Shown: positions 25,134-32,848 of the stretch, piece by piece
How the letters are laid out: each line of letters begins with the position of its first letter
Numbering within the stretch: position 1 is the first letter of the stretch
The notes under the pieces: generated by a model
What the model was told of the DNA's origin: nothing
The model's database searches: none
Seen by the model: the letters and a program-made list of their open reading frames with translations, nothing else
Program-made: the position numbers and the translations under genes
Assembly: GCA_965277345.1 (NCBI GenBank)
Contig: CBDICI010000004.1
Span: 1,612,001-1,676,000 of the forward strand
DNA: 64,000 nt
Source: CAIOYC01 sp965277345
Lineage (GTDB): Bacteria; Pseudomonadota; Alphaproteobacteria; Caulobacterales; Caulobacteraceae
Direction: 5' to 3'

Positions 25134-26435
25134 ATGCCAGCGACGCAGCTATGGCGCTTCCATGCCGACAGGGACCGCCTGATGGCGGAGGCGCACGCGC
25201 GTCCCTCCACCCCGGTCCAGGCGCCGCTGCTGGCCGCGCGTATCGCGACGATCTCGGGCGAGGGCGGTGTGGAGGCCGACCGCACCCATATGGCGACGCT
25301 GTGCCGCAAGATCGGCGCGGCGGAGCCCGGCCCCGAAGCGCGCTGGTGCATTCTCGACGCCGGGGCGTGGCGCCTGCGCTGGGAACGCCACACGGAGGTC
25401 TCCACCTGGACTGTGTTCCGCCCCGCCGCCGACGTCGACCCGGCCACCTTTACCGCCACCGCGCTCGATCTGGTTCCGCAGGACTGGCTGGCCAGCCTGC
25501 CGGGAGAGGTGTTGGCGGCCGCGCATGTGGCGCTGGTCGATGCGGCGCCCGCGGCGCTGGTGCTTTCCGACGACGATCTGGTCGCTTCCGAGGTCGCGGG
25601 CGGCGCACTGCAGGCGTATACGGACTTTCGTCCCGGGCCGGACGGCTTCACCCGCTTCGTCCTGGTGCAGCAGTCGGGGGGGGCGGTCACGGCGGGCCGA
25701 ATCCTGCAGCAGCTATTTGAAATAGAGACCTATCGCCTGATGGCGCTTCTGGCCTTCCCCCTGGCCACCGGCAGCGCCGGGCCCATCGCACAGATGGAAG
25801 CCGAGGCGGCCGACGCCGCCTTTCAGGTGACCGAGACCGGCGACGTGGAGGCGGATCGGCTTCTGCTGTCGCGTCTCGCGGTGCTGGCGGGACAGGCCGA
25901 AGCGCTTGCAGGCAGCAACGGCTTCCGATTCTCCGCATCCCGCGCCTATCATGGCCTGGTGCGCGAGCGGATCAGACAGTTGAACGAGCACACCCTGGCG
26001 GGGCGCCCCACCATCGGCGAGTTCATGGAGCGGCGCCTGGCGCCCGCCATGCGCACCTGCGAGGCCACGGCCGAACGCCAGCGCGACGTCATCGGCCGCA
26101 TCGCGCGCACCGCCCAGATGCTCAGCACGCGCGTGGACGTGGCGGCGGAGGCCACCAATGCGCGGCTGTTGGAATCCATGGATCGGCGCGCGCAGTTGCA
26201 GCTCAGAATCCAGGAAACCGTCGAAGGGCTGTCCGCGGCGGCAATTTCCTACTATGCGCTCGGACTCCTGAAGTTCCTGCTGGAAGGGGCGGCCGTGGTC
26301 CGCCCGAGCCTCAACCCGACCCTGGCCACCGGACTGGCGGCTCCGGTGGTGATCTTCCTGGTCTGGATGTTCCTCAGACGCATCCGCAGCGGCATTCTGC
26401 GGGCGCATGACCGGCAGGGACCGAGCGTTGAATAG
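25134..26435 (+). CDS. DUF3422 family membrane protein
   Basis: 433 residues. A long soluble N-terminal part (HARPSTPVQAPLLAAR near the start, family-typical) is followed by a predicted helical bundle (about 250-370) and two closely spaced transmembrane helices near 365-420 (AISYYALGLLKFLLEGA, PVVIFLVWMFLRRI). This matches DUF3422, a widespread proteobacterial membrane protein of unknown function. It lies 22 bp upstream of hemE and is probably co-transcribed with hemE-hemC, but no biochemical link is established. Confidence 0.85.
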   Translation: MPATQLWRFHADRDRLMAEAHARPSTPVQAPLLAARIATISGEGGVEADRTHMATLCRKIGAAEPGPEARWCILDAGAWRLRWERHTEVSTWTVFRPAADVDPATFTATALDLVPQDWLASLPGEVLAAAHVALVDAAPAALVLSDDDLVASEVAGGALQAYTDFRPGPDGFTRFVLVQQSGGAVTAGRILQQLFEIETYRLMALLAFPLATGSAGPIAQMEAEAADAAFQVTETGDVEADRLLLSRLAVLAGQAEALAGSNGFRFSASRAYHGLVRERIRQLNEHTLAGRPTIGEFMERRLAPAMRTCEATAERQRDVIGRIARTAQMLSTRVDVAAEATNARLLESMDRRAQLQLRIQETVEGLSAAAISYYALGLLKFLLEGAAVVRPSLNPTLATGLAAPVVIFLVWMFLRRIRSGILRAHDRQGPSVE

Positions 26436-26457
26436 CGTGTCACAGCAGGCGAGACCG

Positions 26458-27486
26458 ATGGCCGATCAAGCGATGATCCGTGTTCTGATGGGTGAGCGTG
26501 TCGATCCGCCCCCCGTATGGATCATGCGCCAGGCCGGACGCTATTTGCCCGAATATCGCGAGCTGCGCACCAAGGCCAAGGACTTCCTCGCCTTCTGCTA
26601 TTCGCCCGATCTCGCTGTCGAGGCGGTCCTGCAGCCTCTGCGTCGGTTCGATCTGGACGCCGCCATTCTGTTTTCCGACATTCTGGTGGTGCCCGACGCC
26701 CTCGGCCACAAGGTCTGGTTCGTCGAGGGCGAGGGGCCGCGGCTCGACCCCCTCTGCAAGCGGGAGACGTGGCAGTTCGACGGCGCCGACGAGGTCGTCC
26801 CGCGCCTGGCCCCGGTCTATGAGACGGTGAGGCGGCTGCGCGAAGCGCTTCCCCCCACCATACCCCTGATCGGCTTCGCCGGCGGCCCCTGGACCGTCTC
26901 CACCTACATGATCCAGGGCGAAGGCGGCGAAAAGGACGTGGCGCGGCGCACGGCCTATCAACGCCCCGCTGACGTGGATGCCCTGCTGGCCCTTCTGGTG
27001 GAAGCCACCGCGCAACATCTGGCCGCGCAGGTGGCGGCGGGCGCCGACTGCCTGCAGATCTTTGAAAGCTGGTCCGAGGGCCTGCCGGAACCGCTGTTCG
27101 AGCGGATGATCATAGCGCCGACGCGGGCGCTGATGCGGCGGCTGCGCGCCCTCGGGGTTACCGTTCCGGTGATCGGCTTTCCGCGCGGCGCGGGGGCCTT
27201 GCTCGGACGATATGCACGGGAGACCGGCGTCACCGCCCTGGGGGTCGACACCCAGACCCCGGCCGCCTTCGCCCGCGCCGCGGCGCCGGACGAGATGGCC
27301 TTGCAAGGCGCCCTCGATCCACAGCTCCTGATTTGCGGCGGCGCGGCGTTGGAGGCGGGCGCGCGCCAGATCATCGAGACGTTCCGGCCCTCTCCGCACA
27401 TCTTCAATCTCGGCCACGGCATAACGCCGCAGACCCCGCCGAAAAACCTGACGGCCCTGATCGACATCATCAAGCGACCCTCATAA
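26458..27486 (+). CDS. hemE: Uroporphyrinogen decarboxylase
   Basis: 342-residue HemE, which decarboxylates four acetate side chains of uroporphyrinogen III to give coproporphyrinogen III. Motifs are WIMRQAGRYLPEYRELR (about 22-38), FSDILVVPDALG and GFAGGPWTVSTYMIQG. I chose the ATG at 26458 (MADQAMIRV); the open frame extends back to 26407, but that would overlap the DUF3422 stop and adds non-family residues. It sits between DUF3422 and hemC in the plus-strand tetrapyrrole operon. Confidence 0.96.
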   Translation: MADQAMIRVLMGERVDPPPVWIMRQAGRYLPEYRELRTKAKDFLAFCYSPDLAVEAVLQPLRRFDLDAAILFSDILVVPDALGHKVWFVEGEGPRLDPLCKRETWQFDGADEVVPRLAPVYETVRRLREALPPTIPLIGFAGGPWTVSTYMIQGEGGEKDVARRTAYQRPADVDALLALLVEATAQHLAAQVAAGADCLQIFESWSEGLPEPLFERMIIAPTRALMRRLRALGVTVPVIGFPRGAGALLGRYARETGVTALGVDTQTPAAFARAAAPDEMALQGALDPQLLICGGAALEAGARQIIETFRPSPHIFNLGHGITPQTPPKNLTALIDIIKRPS

Positions 27487-27500
27487 CAGCGAATATCCGA

Positions 27501-28433
27501 ATGAGTTCACCGCCCTCCGTCCGCATCGGCGCCCGCGGCTCGCCCCTATCCCTGGCGCAGACCGGTCAGGTGCGGGACGCGCTGGCGGCGGCCAATCCTG
27601 GCCGGACGTTCGAGATTGTCCCTATCGTGACCACGGGGGACCGAATCCAGGATCGCCGGTTACAGGAGGCGGGCGGCAAGGGTCTGTTCACCAAGGAACT
27701 GGACGAGGCGATGCTGGATCGCCGCATCGACCTGGCGGTGCACTCCATGAAGGACCTGCCGACGCAACTGCCGGACGCCATCGCACTGGCCGCCGTACCG
27801 GCGCGTGAGGACCCGCGCGACGCCCTGATCTGCGCGGTCGAGGCGCGGTCGCCGCTCGATCTCGAAGAACGGGCCAGGATCGGCACCGCCAGCCTTCGCC
27901 GCCAAGCGCAACTCCTGTCCCTGCGCCCAACGTTCCAGATCAGCATGTTGCGCGGCAATGTCGAGACGCGGCTGCGCAAGGTGGCCGAGGGCGAGGTGGA
28001 CGCCACCCTCCTTGCCTATTCCGGCCTGCGGCGCCTCGGCCTCGAGCGGCACGTGAAGGCGTTGCTGGACCCTGCGGAATCGCCTCCCGCGGGGGGGCAG
28101 GGCGCCCTGGCCATCACCGCGCGGCGCGGCGATGACGACATGGCGGCGGTGCTGGCGCCGGTCGAAGACCTTCAGACCCGGCTTGAAATCACCGCGGAGC
28201 GGGCCTTCCTCGCCGCTCTGGATGGCTCGTGCCGGACCCCGATCGCGGCGCTCGGCCGCTGGTCGGACGGAGCAATGCGCTTCATCGGCGAAGCGCTGAC
28301 CCCCGACGGTATCCACCGCTGGCGAAGAACGGCAGAGGAGCCATGCGCCACGGAAGCGGCGGCGGCGGCGCTGGGCGAACGCTTGGGCCGAAGCATCCAC
28401 GCGGACGCGGGGGAGCGGCTGTACAAGGCGTGA
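27501..28433 (+). CDS. hemC: Hydroxymethylbilane synthase
   Basis: 310-residue porphobilinogen deaminase. Signatures are RIGARGSPLSLAQTGQV, HSMKDLPTQLPDAIALAAVP, TASLRRQAQLLSLRP and, near the C-terminus, LDGSCRTPIAALG with the cysteine that carries the dipyrromethane cofactor. It begins 14 bp after hemE and converges on the 99-residue membrane orf with a 15-bp gap. Chromosomal hemC copies are common; whether this is the only one cannot be seen here. Confidence 0.96.
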   Translation: MSSPPSVRIGARGSPLSLAQTGQVRDALAAANPGRTFEIVPIVTTGDRIQDRRLQEAGGKGLFTKELDEAMLDRRIDLAVHSMKDLPTQLPDAIALAAVPAREDPRDALICAVEARSPLDLEERARIGTASLRRQAQLLSLRPTFQISMLRGNVETRLRKVAEGEVDATLLAYSGLRRLGLERHVKALLDPAESPPAGGQGALAITARRGDDDMAAVLAPVEDLQTRLEITAERAFLAALDGSCRTPIAALGRWSDGAMRFIGEALTPDGIHRWRRTAEEPCATEAAAAALGERLGRSIHADAGERLYKA

Positions 28434-28448
28434 CCGGCGATGCGGCGG

Positions 28449-28748
28449 TCAGAGGCGGCGGCGCGCCAGATCGGCGAGGTGAAACGGCAACGACGCCGCC
28501 AGCGCCGCGGCGACCCATGGCCACCCCGCGCCGGTCAGGGCCGCACGCAAGGCCAACAGCAGGCAGACCCCCGGAGCAAACGCCAGAACCCGCTCGGTCA
28601 GGGATCTGCGATGCGGGCGCCGTCGGCCGCGAACCGAAAGGAAGAGGAACTCCGCCAGGATGACGACGAGCACCAGATCGACCGCGTGGCCGCTCGCGAA
28701 GAAGGCCTTCAACACCTGAAGCGTCCGGCTGACCTCAATGCGGACCAA
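28449..28748 (-). CDS. 99-residue integral membrane protein downstream of tspO
   Basis: Hydrophobic protein with about three membrane segments (VDLVLVVILAEFLFLSV, VLAFAPGVCLLLALRAAL, WPWVAAALAASLPFHLADLA) and basic loops RGRRRPHRRS and a C-terminal RRRL. It starts 14 bp inside the end of tspO, so it is the last gene of the ppaA-ppsR-bchG-pucC-bchP-tspO run. I do not recognise a characterised family. The overlap and operon position support a real gene with a bacteriochlorophyll- or membrane-linked role. Confidence 0.65.
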   Translation of the reverse strand: MVRIEVSRTLQVLKAFFASGHAVDLVLVVILAEFLFLSVRGRRRPHRRSLTERVLAFAPGVCLLLALRAALTGAGWPWVAAALAASLPFHLADLARRRL

Positions 28749-29232
28749 ACGGCGGATTGAGGTGGACGACGTCGTAGTTCAGGAGCGCCGCGATCGAGAC
28801 CCAGACCAGATAGGGGGTCAACAGCACGCTTCCCAGCCGCGAAAACCGCCCGATGAAGCCGATTAATACAGCGATCGACAGCCAGAACGGCGCCACCTCG
28901 ATCAGCGCCCAGTCCGGCCGTTGCAGGCGGAAAAACAGCAGGCTCCACAGGATGTTAAGAAAGCCGTTCAGGGCGAACAGGCCGATGATCCATTCTCGCC
29001 GGGTCTGCGTGCGCGCGCCCGTCCAGGCGGTCACACCGGAAACCGTGACGAGCGCGAAGATCAAGGTCCAGATCACCCCGAAGGCGACGTCGGGCGGCGT
29101 CCAGGCCGGCTTGTGCAGATTGCGGTACCATGGGCCGATCATGGTCAGGCTGCCGCCGATAGCGGCGACCGCTAGCGCGGATGCGGCGGCGACCAGAACG
29201 GCCCGGTACGGAAAGGGCCGCTTGTCCGTCAC
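28735..29232 (-). CDS. tspO: TspO/MBR family protein (second copy)
   Basis: 165-residue five-helix TspO with WYRNLHKPAWTPPDVAFGVIW (about 42-62) and LNILWSLLFFRLQRPDWALIE. The GTG at 29230-29232 overlaps the bchP stop (GTGA), which fixes the start; the upstream frame is bchP out of frame. It sits directly after bchP in the operon containing ppsR. In Rhodobacter sphaeroides, TspO influences PpsR-controlled genes through tetrapyrrole intermediates. The paralogue at 5727-6215 differs in sequence, so this is not a recent duplication. Confidence 0.9.
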   Translation of the reverse strand: MTDKRPFPYRAVLVAAASALAVAAIGGSLTMIGPWYRNLHKPAWTPPDVAFGVIWTLIFALVTVSGVTAWTGARTQTRREWIIGLFALNGFLNILWSLLFFRLQRPDWALIEVAPFWLSIAVLIGFIGRFSRLGSVLLTPYLVWVSIAALLNYDVVHLNPPFGPH

Positions 29233-30458
29233 GGCGCCTCGGTGGCCGGGACCGGCGTAGGCCGCGTCAGGCCGAGAAGATGCCCCATGTCCTTCAGGAA
29301 GATGCGCAGGTGGGCGGCGGGATCGGCGCGCACCAGTTCCTTGTTCATATAGGCCTGCCAGGTCAGCCGCTGCACGTCGGGATCGGCGCACATCTTGACG
29401 AAGCCTTCGCGCCGCTTGTCGCTCCGATACCAGAAATGCTGCATCATGCCGAGCACCCAGAATACCTGCCCATGCGATTTCATGAAGCGCTTGCGGGCGA
29501 GACCGAGCGCGCGGGCGTCGCCGGTGGTCAGGAAATCGTCAACCGCCTCGCCGGCGTGCCGGCCGCCGACCATGGCGTAGTAGATGCCCTCCCCCGACGC
29601 GGGCGCCACCACGCCGGCGGCGTCGCCGGCCAGCACGATGTCGCGGCCATTGTCCCAACGCTTGAGGGGACGAAGCGGGATCGGCGCGCCTTCGGTACGC
29701 ACGGTCTGGCAGTGCTGCAGCTCGGTCCCGGCACGCAGCGCCTTTACCGCCCCGCGAAGGGAAAAACCCTTGCGCGCGCTGCCGACGCCGATACTCGCGG
29801 TCTCGCCGTGCGGAAAGATCCAGGCGTAGAAATCCGGCGACAGGCGGCCTTGGTAGAAAACGTCGCACCGGCCGCCGTCGAACCCCGCCGACCCGTTCGT
29901 CGGTGAACGGATGATCTCGTGATAGGCGAAGACGCAGGGCGTCTCGCCGCCGCCCTTGATGGTCTGGCGCGCCAGTTGCGAGCGAGCGCCGTCCGCCCCG
30001 ATGACCGAGCGGGCGCGAATCCGGATGAGCTTCCGGTCGTCGGCTTCACCTTTGGGGCGATAGCAGACGACGGCGACACCATCGGCGTCGCGCTCAATCC
30101 GCTCGAACAGTCCTGTCCGCCGCACCGCGCCGCTGGCGGCCGCGCGGACGCGCAGCCATTCGTCGAACACGTCCCGGTCCACCATCCCCACAAAGCCGCC
30201 CTCGATCGGCATGTCCACCGCACGGGCGGAGGGCGAGACCATGCGGGCGGCGGTGGCGCGCGCCACCAGGAGCGAGTCGGGAATGTCGAAGTCGCGGATG
30301 AGGCGCGGGGGTATCGCGCCGCCGCAGGGCTTGATCCGCCCCGCCCTGTCGAGCAGCACCACCGAGCGGCCCGTCCGCGCCAGGTCATGGGCGGCGGTGG
30401 CGCCGGACGGGCCGCCGCCGACGACGACCACATCATAGGTCTCCAGTGTCGGGGACAT
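29229..30458 (-). CDS. bchP: Geranylgeranyl reductase
   Basis: 409-residue FAD flavoprotein reducing the geranylgeranyl tail of bacteriochlorophyll to phytyl. The dinucleotide motif is VVVVGGGPSGATAAHDLART, followed by the conserved KPCGGAIPPRLI and GDAAGVVAPASGEGIYYAM. The ATG at 30458 (MSPTLETYD) directly follows the pucC-like stop. Upstream residues in the longer frame are shadow. The downstream tspO start overlaps its stop. Confidence 0.96.
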   Translation of the reverse strand: MSPTLETYDVVVVGGGPSGATAAHDLARTGRSVVLLDRAGRIKPCGGAIPPRLIRDFDIPDSLLVARATAARMVSPSARAVDMPIEGGFVGMVDRDVFDEWLRVRAAASGAVRRTGLFERIERDADGVAVVCYRPKGEADDRKLIRIRARSVIGADGARSQLARQTIKGGGETPCVFAYHEIIRSPTNGSAGFDGGRCDVFYQGRLSPDFYAWIFPHGETASIGVGSARKGFSLRGAVKALRAGTELQHCQTVRTEGAPIPLRPLKRWDNGRDIVLAGDAAGVVAPASGEGIYYAMVGGRHAGEAVDDFLTTGDARALGLARKRFMKSHGQVFWVLGMMQHFWYRSDKRREGFVKMCADPDVQRLTWQAYMNKELVRADPAAHLRIFLKDMGHLLGLTRPTPVPATEAP

Positions 30459-30459
30459 C

Positions 30460-31827
30460 TCAGTGTGCTCCGCCGAGTTGGCCGGCCGGGGCGAGATCCT
30501 GCGGCGCGCCGGTGGGGCGGGACGGCGCCGCCTCCAGCTTGCCGGCCAGAACGGCGGAGGCGAGGAACACCATGGCTTCCGCGCAGAACACGAACAGGAA
30601 GGCGGGTCCGCTCTGGTGTAGTAGGCCACGCATCAGGTCCACGCCCATCGCGCCAAGGAAGCCGCCGATGGCGAAGGCGCCCGCCTGCGCGGCGCCCCAG
30701 ACGCCCATGCGCACCCCCTCGCGGGACTTCCCGCCGGCGCCGGCCAGGCCCATCATCGACCCGATCGCGGAGACGGCGAAGACGCCGTTGGCGAATCCCA
30801 GCACGAACACCGTCGGGGCGAGAGGCCAGGCCGGCCCGATCACGCTGGCCAAGGCCATCCCCGCCAACGCCACCGCCGACCCGACGCAGCCGGCGATGGT
30901 CCACCGGCGCATCCAGAGGCTTTTCCGGTCGCTGAAGCGCGAGCCGAGGACGCCCACCAGAACCATCCCCAACAGGACACCGCCGTGCTGCATACTGGAC
31001 AACTGGGTCGATTGCCCGGGGGTCATTTTGAAGACCAGACCGGCAAACGGCTCGAGGATCAACTCCTGGGCGCTGTAGGCCAGCATGGAGACGAAGACGA
31101 AGATGGTGAACCGCCGGGCCAGGGGATCCGCCCACACCTCGGCGAGAACCTCCTTGAAGGGCGCCTTTGCGCCATGCTGGGCCTCGGCGACGGCTGGGGC
31201 GGCGCCGGGCCGACCTTCCGCGCCCCAGACCGAGAGCAGGGCGGTGACGAAGGCGATGCCCGCGACGCCGGAGGCGGTGAGCGCCAGCCGCTGCGCCGAA
31301 AAGGGCTGCAACAGTGCGCCGGTGACCCCCGCCGACACGACGATGCCGAGGATCATCATGATCCAGGTGATCGACGCCGCCGCCGGACGCCGGATCGGGG
31401 CCACCCGTGTGGCCAGCAGCGCCAGCAGCGAGGTCCCCGCCGCGCCAACGCCGCCGCCGATCATGGTGAAGGCCGCCAGGGCGAGCACGATACCAGCGGC
31501 GGGGGCGGCGGCCATCATCAGCGTGGCGTCGGTGGCGAGGATCGCCCCCAGCGCCAGAACGCCCATGCCGCCGATAATCCAAGGCGTGCGCCGGTGGCCC
31601 ATGTCGGACCCGTAGCCCCAGCGCGGCCTCGAAAGCTGGATCACGTAGTGCCAGGCCACGAACGCGGCGGGCAGCATGGCCGGCATGGCGGCCTCGACCA
31701 CCATCACGCGGTTGAGGGTCGAGGTGGTCAGGGCCACGATGGCTCCAAGGGCGCTCTGCACGAGGCCCAGCCGGACAATACCGATCCAGCCCAGCGGCGC
31801 GGTTGCGCCCAGGGGTTTGGCAGTCAT
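30460..31827 (-). CDS. BCD-family MFS protein, PucC-like (bacteriochlorophyll delivery/assembly)
   Basis: 455-residue twelve-helix protein of the PucC/LhaA/BCH2 family, which assists insertion of bacteriochlorophyll into light-harvesting complexes. Typical segments are LGLVQSALGAIVALTTSTLNRVMVVE, GYGSDMGHRRTPWIIGG and the AYSAQELILEPFAGLVF motif. It starts inside the bchG stop codon (ATGA) and ends one base before bchP. The bchG-orf428-bchP order is classical (the middle gene is called orf428 or bch2 in Rhodobacter). A paralogue, lhaA, is at 44556-46085. Confidence 0.92.
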   Translation of the reverse strand: MTAKPLGATAPLGWIGIVRLGLVQSALGAIVALTTSTLNRVMVVEAAMPAMLPAAFVAWHYVIQLSRPRWGYGSDMGHRRTPWIIGGMGVLALGAILATDATLMMAAAPAAGIVLALAAFTMIGGGVGAAGTSLLALLATRVAPIRRPAAASITWIMMILGIVVSAGVTGALLQPFSAQRLALTASGVAGIAFVTALLSVWGAEGRPGAAPAVAEAQHGAKAPFKEVLAEVWADPLARRFTIFVFVSMLAYSAQELILEPFAGLVFKMTPGQSTQLSSMQHGGVLLGMVLVGVLGSRFSDRKSLWMRRWTIAGCVGSAVALAGMALASVIGPAWPLAPTVFVLGFANGVFAVSAIGSMMGLAGAGGKSREGVRMGVWGAAQAGAFAIGGFLGAMGVDLMRGLLHQSGPAFLFVFCAEAMVFLASAVLAGKLEAAPSRPTGAPQDLAPAGQLGGAH

Positions 31828-32744
31828 GAGGGAACTCCGGAATGGGCGCCGATGGCAAATCCGCTCACCAACATGCCGAGCACGTAGAGCAGGGTGCCGG
31901 TGGCGTTGTACCAGGGGGCGAAGGTCTTTGGGTCGCCGAGCAGGCGCACCATCAGCACGCACTGCACGATCACGGAGACGGCGACCGCGGCCGCGTGGAA
32001 CGGCTGGCCCCATGCGATCAGCAGCGCGGTGACCACCACCTGCGGCGCCGCCATGATGATGCAGGACAGCCACGCGGCGTTATCCGCGCCGAGATCCACC
32101 GGCACCGACAGGATATTCATCTGCCGGTCGCCGTCGATCGCCTTGAAGTCGTTCAGGATCATGATGCCGATGGCGCCGAAGCTGTAGAGCGCGGCGAGCG
32201 TGATGATGCGGCCGTGGGGAAGGGCGCCGGTCATCGCCGCGGCGCCGGTGAACCAGGCGAACCCCTCGTAGCAGAGCGCCGCCGAGATCGGCCCCCACCA
32301 ACCGCGTTGCTTCAGCCGGATGGGCGGCGCGCTGTAGATCCAGGCCAGTACCAGACCGGCCAGCGCTACGCCGATGACCCATCGGCCGAGGGTCGCCGCG
32401 AGCAGGATCGACAGGCCGGTCCATAGAACGGCGATCCACAGGCCCCAGCGTCCGGGAATACGGCCCGAGGGGATCGGCCGGCCCGGCTCGTTGATGGCGT
32501 CCACATGGCGGTCGAACCAGTCGTTGACGGATTGGCTGGTGGCGCACAGGGCTGGGCCCGCGAGCACGATTCCCGCGACGGCGACCGCCCAGTGAGACGG
32601 CAAAGGCACACCCGAAGAGACCACCCCACACATGAAGGCCCACATGGGCGCGAACCAGGTTACGGGCTTGAGCAGTTGCAACACCGCCGACGCCGCTGGA
32701 ATCCGTTGCGGCGGTGCGTCGAGGGCGAGACCTAAATCGCTCAT
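31824..32744 (-). CDS. bchG: Bacteriochlorophyll synthase
   Basis: 306-residue UbiA-superfamily polytopic membrane prenyltransferase esterifying bacteriochlorophyllide a with a geranylgeranyl group. The Asp-rich motif NDWFDRHVDAINEPGRPIPS (about 74-93) is a chlorophyll-synthase fingerprint, and the second motif is ILNDFKAIDGDRQMN. About 30 bp upstream lies a near-consensus PpsR palindrome, so bchG probably has its own promoter although ppsR is only 104 bp upstream on the same strand. Confidence 0.97.
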   Translation of the reverse strand: MSDLGLALDAPPQRIPAASAVLQLLKPVTWFAPMWAFMCGVVSSGVPLPSHWAVAVAGIVLAGPALCATSQSVNDWFDRHVDAINEPGRPIPSGRIPGRWGLWIAVLWTGLSILLAATLGRWVIGVALAGLVLAWIYSAPPIRLKQRGWWGPISAALCYEGFAWFTGAAAMTGALPHGRIITLAALYSFGAIGIMILNDFKAIDGDRQMNILSVPVDLGADNAAWLSCIIMAAPQVVVTALLIAWGQPFHAAAVAVSVIVQCVLMVRLLGDPKTFAPWYNATGTLLYVLGMLVSGFAIGAHSGVPS

Positions 32745-32773
32745 CCCTCACGGGTACAATCGACCCACAAAGG

Positions 32774-32791
32774 TGTCAATTCCGTTTGACG
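32774..32791 (-). promoter_or_regulatory. PpsR/CrtJ-type operator upstream of bchG
   Basis: TGTCAATTCCGTTTGACG is TGT-N12-ACG, one base off the TGT-N12-ACA consensus and 30 bp upstream of bchG. Eight bases further, at 32800, is a weaker half-site CGTCAA, which would fit the paired-site geometry seen upstream of bchX. Confidence 0.6.
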
Positions 32792-32848
32792 GTCGCGAGC
32801 GTCAACGCTTGGGGTCAAATCTGTGTGAGGTCGGCCCCGTGTGGGGCC

